A stretch of DNA of 64,000 nucleotides from Pedobacter steynii (GTDB lineage: Bacteria > Bacteroidota > Bacteroidia > Sphingobacteriales > Sphingobacteriaceae): contig NZ_FNGY01000003.1 in NCBI RefSeq assembly GCF_900103665.1, forward strand, positions 806,001 through 870,000, in the 5' to 3' direction. The notes under the pieces are model-generated. The model saw only the letters and a program-made list of their open reading frames with translations. It made no database searches and was not told the DNA's origin. This document shows, piece by piece, positions 1-7,143 of this stretch. The position numbers and the translations under genes were made by a program. How positions within the stretch are numbered: position 1 is the stretch's first letter; each line of letters starts with the position of its first letter.

Positions 1-875
1 TCGACTAAGATATAAGGTCCTCCCCCGTTTACGGAAGTAAAACCACGGACATTGAAGGAAGGTGCTTTATTCACCTGTCCGCTGGAAACACCGATATTCA
101 GGTTGGGAATCAATCCCTGTAAACCTGCACCGACACTTGGAAAAGGTCTGTTTTCGATGTCTTTGCTCGTCACCCCATCTACCGCACCACTCAGGTTTGT
201 TTTCTTTTGTACCCCATAACCGACAACCACCACTTCATTCAGAAATTTATCATCGTCTTTCAGGACTACATTGATCAGCTTTCTTGTTCCGATCACGATT
301 TTCTGTTCCGTTAGCCCCACATAAGAGAACACCAGGACATCGGCAGGCGAACCCGCTTCAATCTGATAGTTTCCATTCACATCTGTTGATACATTCTTTT
401 GAGTCCCCATAATGCGGACAGAAACGCCTGGAATCGGCGCTCCCTGATCGTCGGTAACGACCCCTTTGATTAAAATTGCTTCATTAATCCAGGATAAAAC
501 CGGAAGCGCATCCTGGTCCCGTTTCCGGAAGATCACTACATTTTTATCTGCTTCTCTATAAGAAAAAGGTGTCCCTTTTAACAGCTGGATCAACACTTCA
601 TTTAACGGCATATGGCTCACATCAAGCACTATCCCTTTGACTTTTCTCAACTCATTATTGTTATAAGAAAAGTCCATTTTGCTCGTCTTGCTGATTTTTT
701 CTATTGCCCTTTCCAGGGATTCGCCTTTAAGATTGATACTAACTTTAACATCTTTAAGGTTCTGGCTGAAGACCGTTTCTGCTAATAAGGTCCCCGCAGA
801 GGTCAGTAACGTAGCAAACACTATTAATCCTACCTTCATTATCTTAAGAATTAGTGTAGTAATGTTTTTTTTCAT
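1..875 (-). CDS. SusC/RagA-family TonB-dependent receptor, N-terminal part (cut by window edge)
   Basis: The first 291 codons are present and the rest lies left of the window. The product is an outer-membrane TonB-dependent porin that would import an oligosaccharide or similar ligand together with a SusD lipoprotein. From the N terminus one sees a signal peptide (about residues 1-33), an STN/secretin-like domain (about 40-110) that normally contacts a FecR anti-sigma factor, a carboxypeptidase-regulatory-like domain (about 130-210, with GVVTDDQGAPIPGVSV) and the start of the plug (NEVVVVGYG, then GAGLQGLIPNLNI). The STN domain and the FecR and ECF sigma genes just upstream on the same strand indicate a trans-envelope signalling receptor. 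The ATG at 873-875 is chosen because it precedes the signal peptide. The substrate cannot be read from this fragment; the nearby GH30 gene suggests a hemicellulose-type glycan. Confidence 0.93.
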   Translation of the reverse strand, partial: MKKNITTLILKIMKVGLIVFATLLTSAGTLLAETVFSQNLKDVKVSINLKGESLERAIEKISKTSKMDFSYNNNELRKVKGIVLDVSHMPLNEVLIQLLKGTPFSYREADKNVVIFRKRDQDALPVLSWINEAILIKGVVTDDQGAPIPGVSVRIMGTQKNVSTDVNGNYQIEAGSPADVLVFSYVGLTEQKIVIGTRKLINVVLKDDDKFLNEVVVVGYGVQKKTNLSGAVDGVTSKDIENRPFPSVGAGLQGLIPNLNIGVSSGQVNKAPSFNVRGFTSVNGGGPYILV

Positions 876-961
876 ATTTTTATTCGTTTTAAAAATTGTT
901 TGAAACAAAGCACAGCCATCCGGAAAATTTTTCGAAGAGTTGCCCGCATGCTGTACATTCA

Positions 962-1013
962 GATCAGTATCTGCTCCAACAGGTACTGATCATTTTTTTT
1001 ATACCAATGATCA
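962..1013 (-). promoter_or_regulatory. Two mutually exclusive hairpins between fecR and susC
   Basis: GATCAGTA (962-969) pairs with TACTGATC (984-991). The overlapping segment TGATCAT (987-993) pairs instead with ATGATCA (1007-1013). Both cannot form at once. They lie in the 139-bp gap between the fecR stop and the susC start, so they could tune read-through between the two genes; no U-tract follows in the direction of transcription. That role is inferred. Confidence 0.35.
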
Positions 1014-1014
1014 A

Positions 1015-1926
1015 TTAATTACATCCGCTACCTACTATAAGCACCTCCTTTTCTTTTATTTGATAAGTTATTCCTTGTATGTCTTTTAGGGTTTCCATTG
1101 CATCTGTCAGACTTTTTCCCGTATCAAACTTGATCGTAGTGCTGCAGTTTTTAAACTTGTCCAGGTCGTAATTTATTTTCACCTGGAAGGCATTCTCCAG
1201 CGCCAGAATGACCTCCTCGAAATTGGCCGCATTCAGGATCACTTTACCGCTATTCCATTCCGTCTTTTCCTGCGCTTTCACTTTCAGGACACTTGGCTTC
1301 CGGTGGTCTTTATGGTAAACGACCTCCTGATCCTTCACGAGTACACTCAGTTGTTTCCGCTCATCGCTTACAGCGACCTTTCCCGTCACCACAGATACAC
1401 TCATGGTGGATAAGCTTTTATAAGATTTCACGACGAAAGAGGTGCCCAAAACATTCGTCATAATGCCCGAAGCATCTACTACGAAAGGCACATGCTCATC
1501 ATGGACTACTTTAAAGAAACCTTCTCCATCCAACAGGTAGACCATCCGTTTCTTTCCAAACTTTTTAGGGTATTTTAAGGTACTTGCTGCATTTAGCCAA
1601 ACCGTAGATCCATCCGGCAAGACCACTTCCCGGGTTTGTCCTTTTGGAACAACTACAGTAATGTAATTGCTTTGGGCTCCTGAATGATTATAGTACAACA
1701 TTAAGGCCGCAGAAAGCAGGATCAGTCCGATAGCAGCAGCCATGCCTATAAAGTTTCTCTTTACGCCAGGTCTGCTTTGTTGTTTGCTATGAATTTCTTT
1801 TGTAGCCTGTATCCGTCCCAGAATTTCCTGACGGATGGCTTCCCGGTCACTTTCCCCTTCAAAAAACACATCAGGGTTATTGATTCCGAATTCTTTATAA
1901 AGGTCTTTTTTATCTTTTTCGTTCAT
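1015..1926 (-). CDS. FecR-family anti-sigma factor
   Basis: A 303-aa inner-membrane anti-sigma factor that would hold the ECF sigma factor encoded at 3835-4377 and release it when the adjacent SusC receptor is loaded. It has a cytoplasmic N-terminal part (about 1-55), one membrane helix at about 58-80 (GMAAAIGLILLSAALMLYY), a periplasmic FecR domain with the family signature LPDGSTVWLNAASTLKYP (about 103-120), and a DUF4974-like C-terminal domain (about 225-300, including ANFEEVILALENAF) expected to touch the receptor STN domain. The ATG at 1924-1926 is the only reasonable start. Unusually, a glycosidase gene separates it from the sigma gene. An ECF-like promoter element lies directly upstream (1935-1967), so it probably has its own transcript. 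Confidence 0.93.
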   Translation of the reverse strand: MNEKDKKDLYKEFGINNPDVFFEGESDREAIRQEILGRIQATKEIHSKQQSRPGVKRNFIGMAAAIGLILLSAALMLYYNHSGAQSNYITVVVPKGQTREVVLPDGSTVWLNAASTLKYPKKFGKKRMVYLLDGEGFFKVVHDEHVPFVVDASGIMTNVLGTSFVVKSYKSLSTMSVSVVTGKVAVSDERKQLSVLVKDQEVVYHKDHRKPSVLKVKAQEKTEWNSGKVILNAANFEEVILALENAFQVKINYDLDKFKNCSTTIKFDTGKSLTDAMETLKDIQGITYQIKEKEVLIVGSGCN

Positions 1927-1934
1927 ATACTAAG

Positions 1935-1967
1935 TACATAACGAATGAGGACCAGAGAGGTACTATG
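1935..1967 (-). promoter_or_regulatory. Candidate ECF-sigma promoter of fecR-susC
   Basis: On the minus strand CATAGTAC (1967-1960) and CGTTATGTA (1943-1935) are separated by 16 nt, a spacing normal for ECF promoters with the CGTT part at -10. The same two blocks with the same spacing occur before the GH30 gene at 3768-3800. Assignment to the local sigma factor is an inference. Confidence 0.5.
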
Positions 1968-2061
1968 CGGAATTGATATTTTTTATTTATTCTTCAGTTT
2001 TTTTAGATAATCTGAAATAATGAAACGGAAAGAAGGCGTCATACGCGGGTGCCAGCTACAA

Positions 2062-2097
2062 AAAATCTCCCGGAGATTTGCTGCTGCGGGAGATTTT
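2062..2097 (-). terminator. Rho-independent terminator after the GH30 gene
   Basis: AAAATCTCCCG (2062-2072) pairs perfectly with CGGGAGATTTT (2087-2097) around a 14-nt loop. Read on the minus strand, the second arm runs into a T-tract and then TTGTAG. It lies 48-83 nt past the GH30 stop codon and would separate that gene from fecR. Confidence 0.75.
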
Positions 2098-2102
2098 CAT
2101 TG

Positions 2103-2141
2103 GAATATAATTGTTTTTTATCGGTTATGAAGCGATCATAA
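2103..2141. repeat. 39-bp dispersed element, copy A
   Basis: Matches 54912-54950 at 36 of 39 positions without gaps. It contains GAATATAATTGTTTTTT followed by the inverted repeat TTATGA-N5-TCATAA (2125-2141). Copy A lies between the GH30 stop and its terminator; copy B lies just before the start of an acetyl-esterase-like gene. It may be a regulator site or a relic of an older gene neighbourhood. Confidence 0.6.
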
Positions 2142-2144
2142 ACG

Positions 2145-3656
2145 TTAGTTTTTTGTACCCGTGAAAGTGGTTACACTTTGAGCTGGAATGTTCAATGTAA
2201 AACTGCCATCAACAGCCACATTTACCGGACTGCCCTGCTGCCAGTGTGCAGCGCTGCTTCCGGTAGTCTGGTAACCGACCAAAGTCCCTGCAGAAAAACC
2301 CTGCAAATGCAAAGTAGTCGTCAATTGCTGAGTTCCGGGATTGATCACGACAAGACTGAACTTGCCCGTTGCCGGATCTTTATAGGCAGAGACTTTCAGC
2401 TCTGAATTGTTTTGAACACTTGCCCCAAAGCGGAAATATCCGGCACGTACATAACGGGAAAACTGTCCCATCACATCATAGGTCTTTGGAAAATCAAGGG
2501 AACCATCACCGTTGGTGCAGATCAGCGATTCGTTGTTTCTGATCGCCAGCATCCCTAACCAGTACACAAAAGCATTGACATTACATTCCGCCATGAATTT
2601 ATGCATACTCGTTGCAAGCTTCAATCCGCCGGTAATACTATTGTCGTAAGTCCCACCATCATCAGAAGTTTCGGTCATCCATACCGGCTTATTTCCTGTG
2701 GCATAATTCCAGGTTACCGGATTCTGATTCAAGCCTCTTTTTCCGGTGATCAGTTCACCGATTTCCACATAACCATGTCCTGCAAGAATATCCACATTAC
2801 TTTTATCCATCCCGCCGAGGAAAGTATTTGCGGTACCCCAGGCTGCATTTTCAGAAGATAAGATTTTGGTAGAGTTCAGGCCCTGCTGGTTTAATGCCGG
2901 TCTTAGATTATTGGTGATAAATTCTCCAAGGTGAGCAGAATTCCAGTAAGAAGCATCCCAATCGGAAAAGACGTTCTCCGGTTCATTGGAAGGCGATATC
3001 GCATAGAAGTTAATCCCTTCATTTTGATAGGCCTTGGCAAAACCTGCAAGGTAACGGGCAAAGGCGCTGGAACTGGTATTGAAGTTCAGGCCGTTAAACC
3101 ATTTCCCGCTTTCACTGTTTGGATTGGTTTTCATAGACAATGGCGGCGTCCAGGTACTGGCAAAAGTAATTGGCACCTGGTACCTTTCTTTTATTTTCTT
3201 TAAGATCCACAATTGCCCCAGATGTTCCTTCTGGACATCTGTAAGCGATTTATAAGCATTGCTGTTTACATCCACATCGATGTCTACCCCCGCCGGCTTG
3301 ATGGTCACTATACCCGTTTGCTGGTTAAAGCCATAAGTATGGAGCACTTTTCCACGCACCATGTTCAGGTGTAAGCCATTCTCACCCCAGAGATAGGACA
3401 TAATGCTATCCCGCTTCTGGGATTCAAAGAAAGGGACGATCCTTCCGCCGAAGGCACCAAAGCCATCGATCCGCTGGTAAGTTTGGTCCCAGTTCAGGGT
3501 AATGCCGGCATTTCCTGCAGCAGCAGCCGACATTTCTTTTGTTTTCAGACGGCTTGCATCCGACAGCAGGTCTTCCGTAGATTTCTGCTTGCAACTTTCT
3601 GCAATGGTAAGGGTGGCCATCGCTAAAAAGGCAATCTTCAGGCTTTTGTAGCTCAT
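2145..3656 (-). CDS. Secreted GH30-family glycoside hydrolase (xylanase-like lipoprotein)
   Basis: A 503-aa retaining beta-glycosidase of clan A type, probably acting on xylan or another plant beta-glycan outside the cell. Seen: a lipoprotein-like leader with Cys at about 22 (LTIAESC), the family opening motif GFGAFGG (about 65-71), ISPSNEPEN with the probable acid/base Glu near 224, WMTETSDD with the probable nucleophile near 329, and a C-terminal beta-sandwich (about 415-503) typical of GH30. The ATG at 3654-3656 is preferred over an in-frame TTG 30 nt upstream because it directly precedes the leader. The gene lies between a sigma factor and its anti-sigma gene, has its own ECF-like promoter (3768-3800) and a terminator, and so looks like a regulon member placed inside the signalling operon. 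The GH30 subfamily, and so the exact substrate, is uncertain. Confidence 0.87.
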   Translation of the reverse strand: MSYKSLKIAFLAMATLTIAESCKQKSTEDLLSDASRLKTKEMSAAAAGNAGITLNWDQTYQRIDGFGAFGGRIVPFFESQKRDSIMSYLWGENGLHLNMVRGKVLHTYGFNQQTGIVTIKPAGVDIDVDVNSNAYKSLTDVQKEHLGQLWILKKIKERYQVPITFASTWTPPLSMKTNPNSESGKWFNGLNFNTSSSAFARYLAGFAKAYQNEGINFYAISPSNEPENVFSDWDASYWNSAHLGEFITNNLRPALNQQGLNSTKILSSENAAWGTANTFLGGMDKSNVDILAGHGYVEIGELITGKRGLNQNPVTWNYATGNKPVWMTETSDDGGTYDNSITGGLKLATSMHKFMAECNVNAFVYWLGMLAIRNNESLICTNGDGSLDFPKTYDVMGQFSRYVRAGYFRFGASVQNNSELKVSAYKDPATGKFSLVVINPGTQQLTTTLHLQGFSAGTLVGYQTTGSSAAHWQQGSPVNVAVDGSFTLNIPAQSVTTFTGTKN

Positions 3657-3767
3657 AAGGATTTTAATTAAAACATTGATTTTCAATACCTAAATATATT
3701 CGTAACCCTCGCCATCTTTTAAATGGTTTTTATGCATAAACTGATAGTTTTTTGCGGGCATACGAAA

Positions 3768-3800
3768 TACATAACGGACATCAGCCGGAAGAGTACTATG
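3768..3800 (-). promoter_or_regulatory. Candidate ECF-sigma promoter of the GH30 gene
   Basis: On the minus strand CATAGTAC (3800-3793), 16 nt, then CGTTATGTA (3776-3768). The blocks, spacing and flanks match the element before fecR (1935-1967); over 43 aligned bases 27 are identical. It lies just past the sigma-factor stop and about 110 nt before the chosen GH30 start. Confidence 0.5.
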
Positions 3801-3834
3801 GCAAAAAGGGTGTTTTATGAAACTTAACAGTAAC

Positions 3835-4377
3835 TTAATGGAAGGGATATTTTGACTTCAGCCGTTTTAAAGCATTGGTGATTTGGTTTTTCACCGTTTG
3901 CGAGGAAATAGACAGTCGCCCTGCAATTTCATTGATAGACAACTCCTCTTCCCTGCTCATTAAAAATACCTTACGCATACCGACCGGCATGTTTTGTATT
4001 TCCAGCTGCAGGTGTTGTGCCGTATCCTTAGAGGCGAATTGTTCAAATAAGGAATGATCGCTTTCGCCGCTCACTTTCAACAGCTCATCATCGTGTTTGA
4101 TCCGCAGGCTTTGACGACGGTTGAGATCAGTGAGCTTATTTTTTAAGATGATGTAAATATATCCGATAAAGGTCGTTGTGATTTTAAGCGTATGGCGTTT
4201 CATCCAGATGACCATAAACAGGTCGTGAACAACGTCTTTTGCCTCTTCCCGGTTATTCAGTTTCTTACAGGCAATGGCATATACCACATCCCAATAACGC
4301 GCATAAATTTCATTAAATGCTTCATCATTGTCTTGTTTCAGTAAGGCCAGCAATGCCGGGTCTGTAAGCGATTTCAA
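3835..4377 (-). CDS. ECF-type RNA polymerase sigma factor (SusC/FecR-linked)
   Basis: A 180-aa sigma-70 family factor of the small extracytoplasmic-function group. Region 2 covers about 22-90 (EIYARYWDVVYAIACKKL, then EEAKDVVHDLFMVIWMKR) and region 4 about 125-177 (MSREEELSINEIAGRLSIS, SQTVKNQITNALKRLK). It should direct RNA polymerase to a few promoters when FecR (1015-1926) releases it. The start appears to be TTG (4375-4377): an in-frame stop lies five codons upstream and no ATG lies between it and region 2. Candidate targets are the paired CATAGTAC-N16-CGTTATGTA elements before the GH30 and fecR genes. The partner susC receptor is at the left edge of the window. Confidence 0.93.
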   Translation of the reverse strand: MKSLTDPALLALLKQDNDEAFNEIYARYWDVVYAIACKKLNNREEAKDVVHDLFMVIWMKRHTLKITTTFIGYIYIILKNKLTDLNRRQSLRIKHDDELLKVSGESDHSLFEQFASKDTAQHLQLEIQNMPVGMRKVFLMSREEELSINEIAGRLSISSQTVKNQITNALKRLKSKYPFH

Positions 4378-4429
4378 TAAAGGTTGGTCTTAGGTGGTTT
4401 ATTTGGTGATACAATATATAAATTAATTG

Positions 4430-4437
4430 CAAAAATA
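4430..4437 (-). promoter_or_regulatory. Possible -7 element of the sigma-factor gene
   Basis: TATTTTTG on the minus strand fits the Bacteroidota -7 consensus TAnnTTTG and lies about 50 nt before the TTG start. No convincing -33 element is seen at the usual distance, so support is weak. Confidence 0.3.
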
Positions 4438-4527
4438 AAGGAATAGAAAAACACCTTCGGTATGAGCACCGTTAAGTTTTCATTAAGTTCTTGTCTTTCT
4501 TCACCCCCTTAATATGCCAGGATCGCC

Positions 4528-4890
4528 CTATTCCTCTCCCTGTGGAACGACTTTCATTACGTGCTCCCGGTTCTCATTCCCCCATTCGTCTAAAGCCTGG
4601 ATGACTGGTAATGTACCTTCTCCTACAGCGGTAAGGTAATATTCCACTTTTAAAGGAAGCCCGGGATAGATCTTTTTACAGATGATCCCATACGCTTCCA
4701 GCTCCCGAAGCTGCATATTGATCACCCTTGGTGCCGCAGTATCGATATAAGCATGCAATTCACTCGGTCTTCTGATGCCCCTGTTAATGCAATCAATGAT
4801 ACAGGGCTTCCATTTACCGCTCAATACTTTCATCGCTATATTAATTCCACATTCGAGGTCTTCCGGTATTTTTCTCTCGTACATAAGCAT
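4528..4890 (-). CDS. HxlR-family transcriptional regulator
   Basis: A winged-helix regulator of about 120 residues with the HxlR order: an N-terminal Cys in EDLECGINIAMKVLSGKWKP, a helix-turn-helix around RRPSELHAYIDTAAPRVINM, and a wing followed by YYLTAVGEGTLPVIQALDEW. An in-frame reading extends 35 codons further upstream, but family members start shortly before the Cys-containing segment, so the ATG at 4888-4890 (or 4882-4884) is preferred. The longer version would also run over the palindromes at 4931-4957. It is divergent from an imine-reductase-like gene (5033), the usual arrangement for a regulator sensing an electrophile or redox signal and controlling its neighbour. The effector is unknown. 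Confidence 0.88.
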   Translation of the reverse strand: MLMYERKIPEDLECGINIAMKVLSGKWKPCIIDCINRGIRRPSELHAYIDTAAPRVINMQLRELEAYGIICKKIYPGLPLKVEYYLTAVGEGTLPVIQALDEWGNENREHVMKVVPQGEE

Positions 4891-4930
4891 CGGTTTTATC
4901 CCACAATGTATAAAAATAATTGTTGCCGGA

Positions 4931-4957
4931 TTCCCTTCACAGGGAATAATTATTCCC
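4931..4957. promoter_or_regulatory. Palindromic operator between hxlR and the divergent oxidoreductase
   Basis: Two nested symmetries lie in the divergent gap: TTCCCT-N4-AGGGAA (4931-4946) and the perfect 16-bp palindrome GGGAATAATTATTCCC (4942-4957). They share the AGGGAA block, giving three spaced half-sites. The position between the start codons suits binding by the HxlR protein; this is inferred. Confidence 0.5.
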
Positions 4958-5032
4958 CCGCTGAATCTTTTTTCCCTTATTTTTTGGCATTGCAATTCTG
5001 TTGAATTTTGTCTTCATAAAACAACAAAAAAG

Positions 5033-5914
5033 ATGAAAACGAACAACAACAAAGTAAGTGTCATAGGTCTTGGCTCAATGGGAACCACCTTAGCCAGGCT
5101 ATTATTACAGAAAGGATATGAGGTTACTGTATGGAACCGGAGTAGCGGCAAAGCGGATGACCTGGTCAAAGAAGGGGCAATCATGGCCAAAGATATTACT
5201 GAAGCCATCGCTGCAAGTCCGGTCATCGTGATCTGCGTTTACAACCACCAGGCCAGTCAAAGTATTCTGGATAGCCCGGAAGTCAGCGCATTGCTCCATC
5301 AAAAATTACTCGTTCAACTGAGCACCATTAGTCCGAAAGAAGCCGTTGAAGCGGAATTGTGGGCATCGGAACATGGCGCAAGTTATATCAATGGCGGCAT
5401 TCAGGCAGCGCCAACACAAATGGGACAGCCGGATACCCCGATCCTGATCTCCGGAAAAGAAGCAACCTACCGCATTGCTGAGCCGATCCTGAAAGTTTTT
5501 GGTGGTGCCATCAGCTATCTTGGTGAGAAAATAGCCGCATCTCCAACAGTAGACCTTGCCACCTTATCCTATATATATGGTGCATCAATTGGTTTCTTCC
5601 ATGGTGCCAGAATCATAGAATCTCAGGGGCTTTCCGTAGCAGAATATGCCAGGATCATCGCAGGCATCAGCCCTTCTTTTGGCGAATTTTTAAAACATGA
5701 GGGGAACATGGTTCATACCGAAAACTACGCCATTACCGAAAGTCCGCTCCGGATTTCTGTAGCAGCTACCGCGCGACTGGAGCAAACGGCCATTGAGGCT
5801 GGTATCAATGCCCGGTTCCCTTCTTTTGCGGCGGCACTCTTTAAAAAAGCAGACCTCGCCGGATACGGTGATCAGGAAGTTGCAGCCTTGATTAAGGTGC
5901 TCCGGGAACAATAA
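5033..5914 (+). CDS. NAD(P)-dependent imine-reductase-like oxidoreductase (6-PGDH/HIBADH superfamily)
   Basis: A 293-aa cytoplasmic oxidoreductase. The N-terminal Rossmann domain shows KVSVIGLGSMGTTLARLLL (dinucleotide-binding GxGxxG at about 11-16) and WNRSSGKADDL, where Arg and Ser after the second strand suggest NADPH preference. The C-terminal helical domain (about 165-290, with DLATLSYIYGASIGFFHGA) resembles the imine reductase/reductive aminase C-terminal domain more than a hydroxyisobutyrate dehydrogenase, whose conserved catalytic Lys segment is not evident. The ATG at 5033 is chosen because the Rossmann fold begins within ten residues; the open frame extends 86 codons upstream but overlaps hxlR and its operator region. 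It is divergent from hxlR, which probably regulates it. The substrate is not predictable. Confidence 0.85.
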   Translation: MKTNNNKVSVIGLGSMGTTLARLLLQKGYEVTVWNRSSGKADDLVKEGAIMAKDITEAIAASPVIVICVYNHQASQSILDSPEVSALLHQKLLVQLSTISPKEAVEAELWASEHGASYINGGIQAAPTQMGQPDTPILISGKEATYRIAEPILKVFGGAISYLGEKIAASPTVDLATLSYIYGASIGFFHGARIIESQGLSVAEYARIIAGISPSFGEFLKHEGNMVHTENYAITESPLRISVAATARLEQTAIEAGINARFPSFAAALFKKADLAGYGDQEVAALIKVLREQ

Positions 5915-5937
5915 ACCGCGCCATTATTTCATTTTTG

Positions 5938-5966
5938 CTGATCATCATTTCATTTTAAATGATCAG
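5938..5966 (+). terminator. Weak hairpin after the imine-reductase-like gene
   Basis: CTGATCAT (5938-5945) pairs with ATGATCAG (5959-5966) around 13 nt. No T-run follows, so this is a weak terminator or only a structured spacer before the EamA gene. Confidence 0.35.
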
Positions 5967-5999
5967 ATAAATCCCCAAATTTGTTAGGTTTAAAAACAA

Positions 6000-6896
6000 A
6001 TGACAAAAGAGAGCCTAAAGAACATTGGAACCGGCATATTATTTTCTATGCTTTGGGCTTCTGCATCTGTAGCTACCAAGTTTGGGGTACAGTCCGCTCC
6101 TCCTTTAATTCTGGCAAATATCCGCTTTTTCCTCGCCGGCCTGGTCTTGCTCGGCTACTGTTATGGATGGAGCAGAAATAAAATATACCGTCTTCCCACT
6201 GCAACGGAATGGAAACAGCTCGCCATCTTTGGCTTGTTAAATACCACGCTTTATCTTGGATTATATGTATACGCCATGAAGTTTACCGCCGCAGGAATCG
6301 GGAGCCTGGCCGTCTCCACCAATCCCCTGCTCATTGTTTTGTTCTCTTCCTGGCTCATCCGGCGCAGACCTACATCTGCCGAGCTATTGAGTATTTTTCT
6401 GGGAATGTCGGGTATCGCTTTTGCCACCTATCCTTTACTGCATGACAAAAGCACCAGCTTTTTAGGCATTGGCCTGCTCCTGCTGAGCATGGTGATCGTG
6501 TCCTTTGCCAGTGTGTATTATGCCCGGATAAAATGGACATTACCGAACCTGCTGATCAATGGATGGCAGGTAACGCTTGGTGGCTTATTCCTTTTGCCTG
6601 TTATCTGCACTTTTGCTGATTTTCAATCCTTTCATGCCGATCAGACCTTCTGGTACGCTGTCCTCTGGTTAAGCCTCGCAGTCTCTGTAATTGGCCTCAT
6701 CTGCTGGTTTTACCTGTTAAAAATAGATACCGTAAAGGCTTCTTTATGGCTATTTCTATGTCCCCTGTTCGGCTTCTTCTACGCCTGGTGGTTAATGAAC
6801 GAACCCATCACCTGGTATACCATTTGCGGTACCATTCTCGTTATCCTTGGGCTTTATATCGGACAACGCCAGCGACAAAAAAAGCAAACATTATAA
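6000..6896 (+). CDS. EamA/DMT-family transporter
   Basis: A 298-aa inner-membrane protein of the drug/metabolite transporter superfamily, with about ten hydrophobic helices arranged as two EamA repeats (about 10-140 and 155-290). The second half ends in an ILVILGLYIGQ helix and a basic tail (RQRQKKQTL), placing the C terminus in the cytoplasm. Such proteins export amino acids, metabolites or drugs. The start ATG at 6000 lies at the beginning of the first helix (GILFSMLWASASVATKFG). It follows the imine-reductase-like gene by 85 bp, with a weak hairpin between, and may be co-expressed with it. Substrate unknown. Confidence 0.88.
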   Translation: MTKESLKNIGTGILFSMLWASASVATKFGVQSAPPLILANIRFFLAGLVLLGYCYGWSRNKIYRLPTATEWKQLAIFGLLNTTLYLGLYVYAMKFTAAGIGSLAVSTNPLLIVLFSSWLIRRRPTSAELLSIFLGMSGIAFATYPLLHDKSTSFLGIGLLLLSMVIVSFASVYYARIKWTLPNLLINGWQVTLGGLFLLPVICTFADFQSFHADQTFWYAVLWLSLAVSVIGLICWFYLLKIDTVKASLWLFLCPLFGFFYAWWLMNEPITWYTICGTILVILGLYIGQRQRQKKQTL

Positions 6897-6963
6897 CCTA
6901 TATTTTTCCCCAAACACAATAATATATGTTAAAATATGTTAAATAGATATAAATACCCAAGAT

Positions 6964-7050
6964 ATGAAAGCGATAAAGTTAGTTTTATTTACGGGGGTGA
7001 TCATCAGAAAACTCGGGTTAACCAAAATCTATTATTGGTTCTATAAGTAA
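6964..7050 (+). CDS. Possible 28-aa small membrane peptide
   Basis: A short open frame encoding MKAIKLVLFTGVIIRKLG followed by a basic, aromatic end (KIYYWFYK). It has a hydrophobic half and a positively charged aromatic tail, as expected for a membrane-associated micropeptide. It is the only plausible coding content of the 247-bp gap between the EamA and M13 genes. A second frame of similar size and style lies at 27979-28059. Nothing proves translation, and no homologue is recognised. Confidence 0.3.
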   Translation: MKAIKLVLFTGVIIRKLGLTKIYYWFYK

Positions 7051-7143
7051 TATTTTCATTAAGAACATTATTTGTTAAATGGTATTTCCTACATTGATCC
7101 CATTGAGGGATTAATACACCTCATACTATTAACTTATTGACTT

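Noticed and set aside
62..274. Plus-strand open frame at the left edge
   Set aside because: It lies entirely within the minus-strand susC fragment, whose frame shows clear STN, regulatory and plug domains.
4775..5032. 86-codon in-frame extension upstream of the imine-reductase-like gene
   Set aside because: It overlaps hxlR on the other strand and the operator palindromes; the Rossmann fold starts right after the ATG at 5033.
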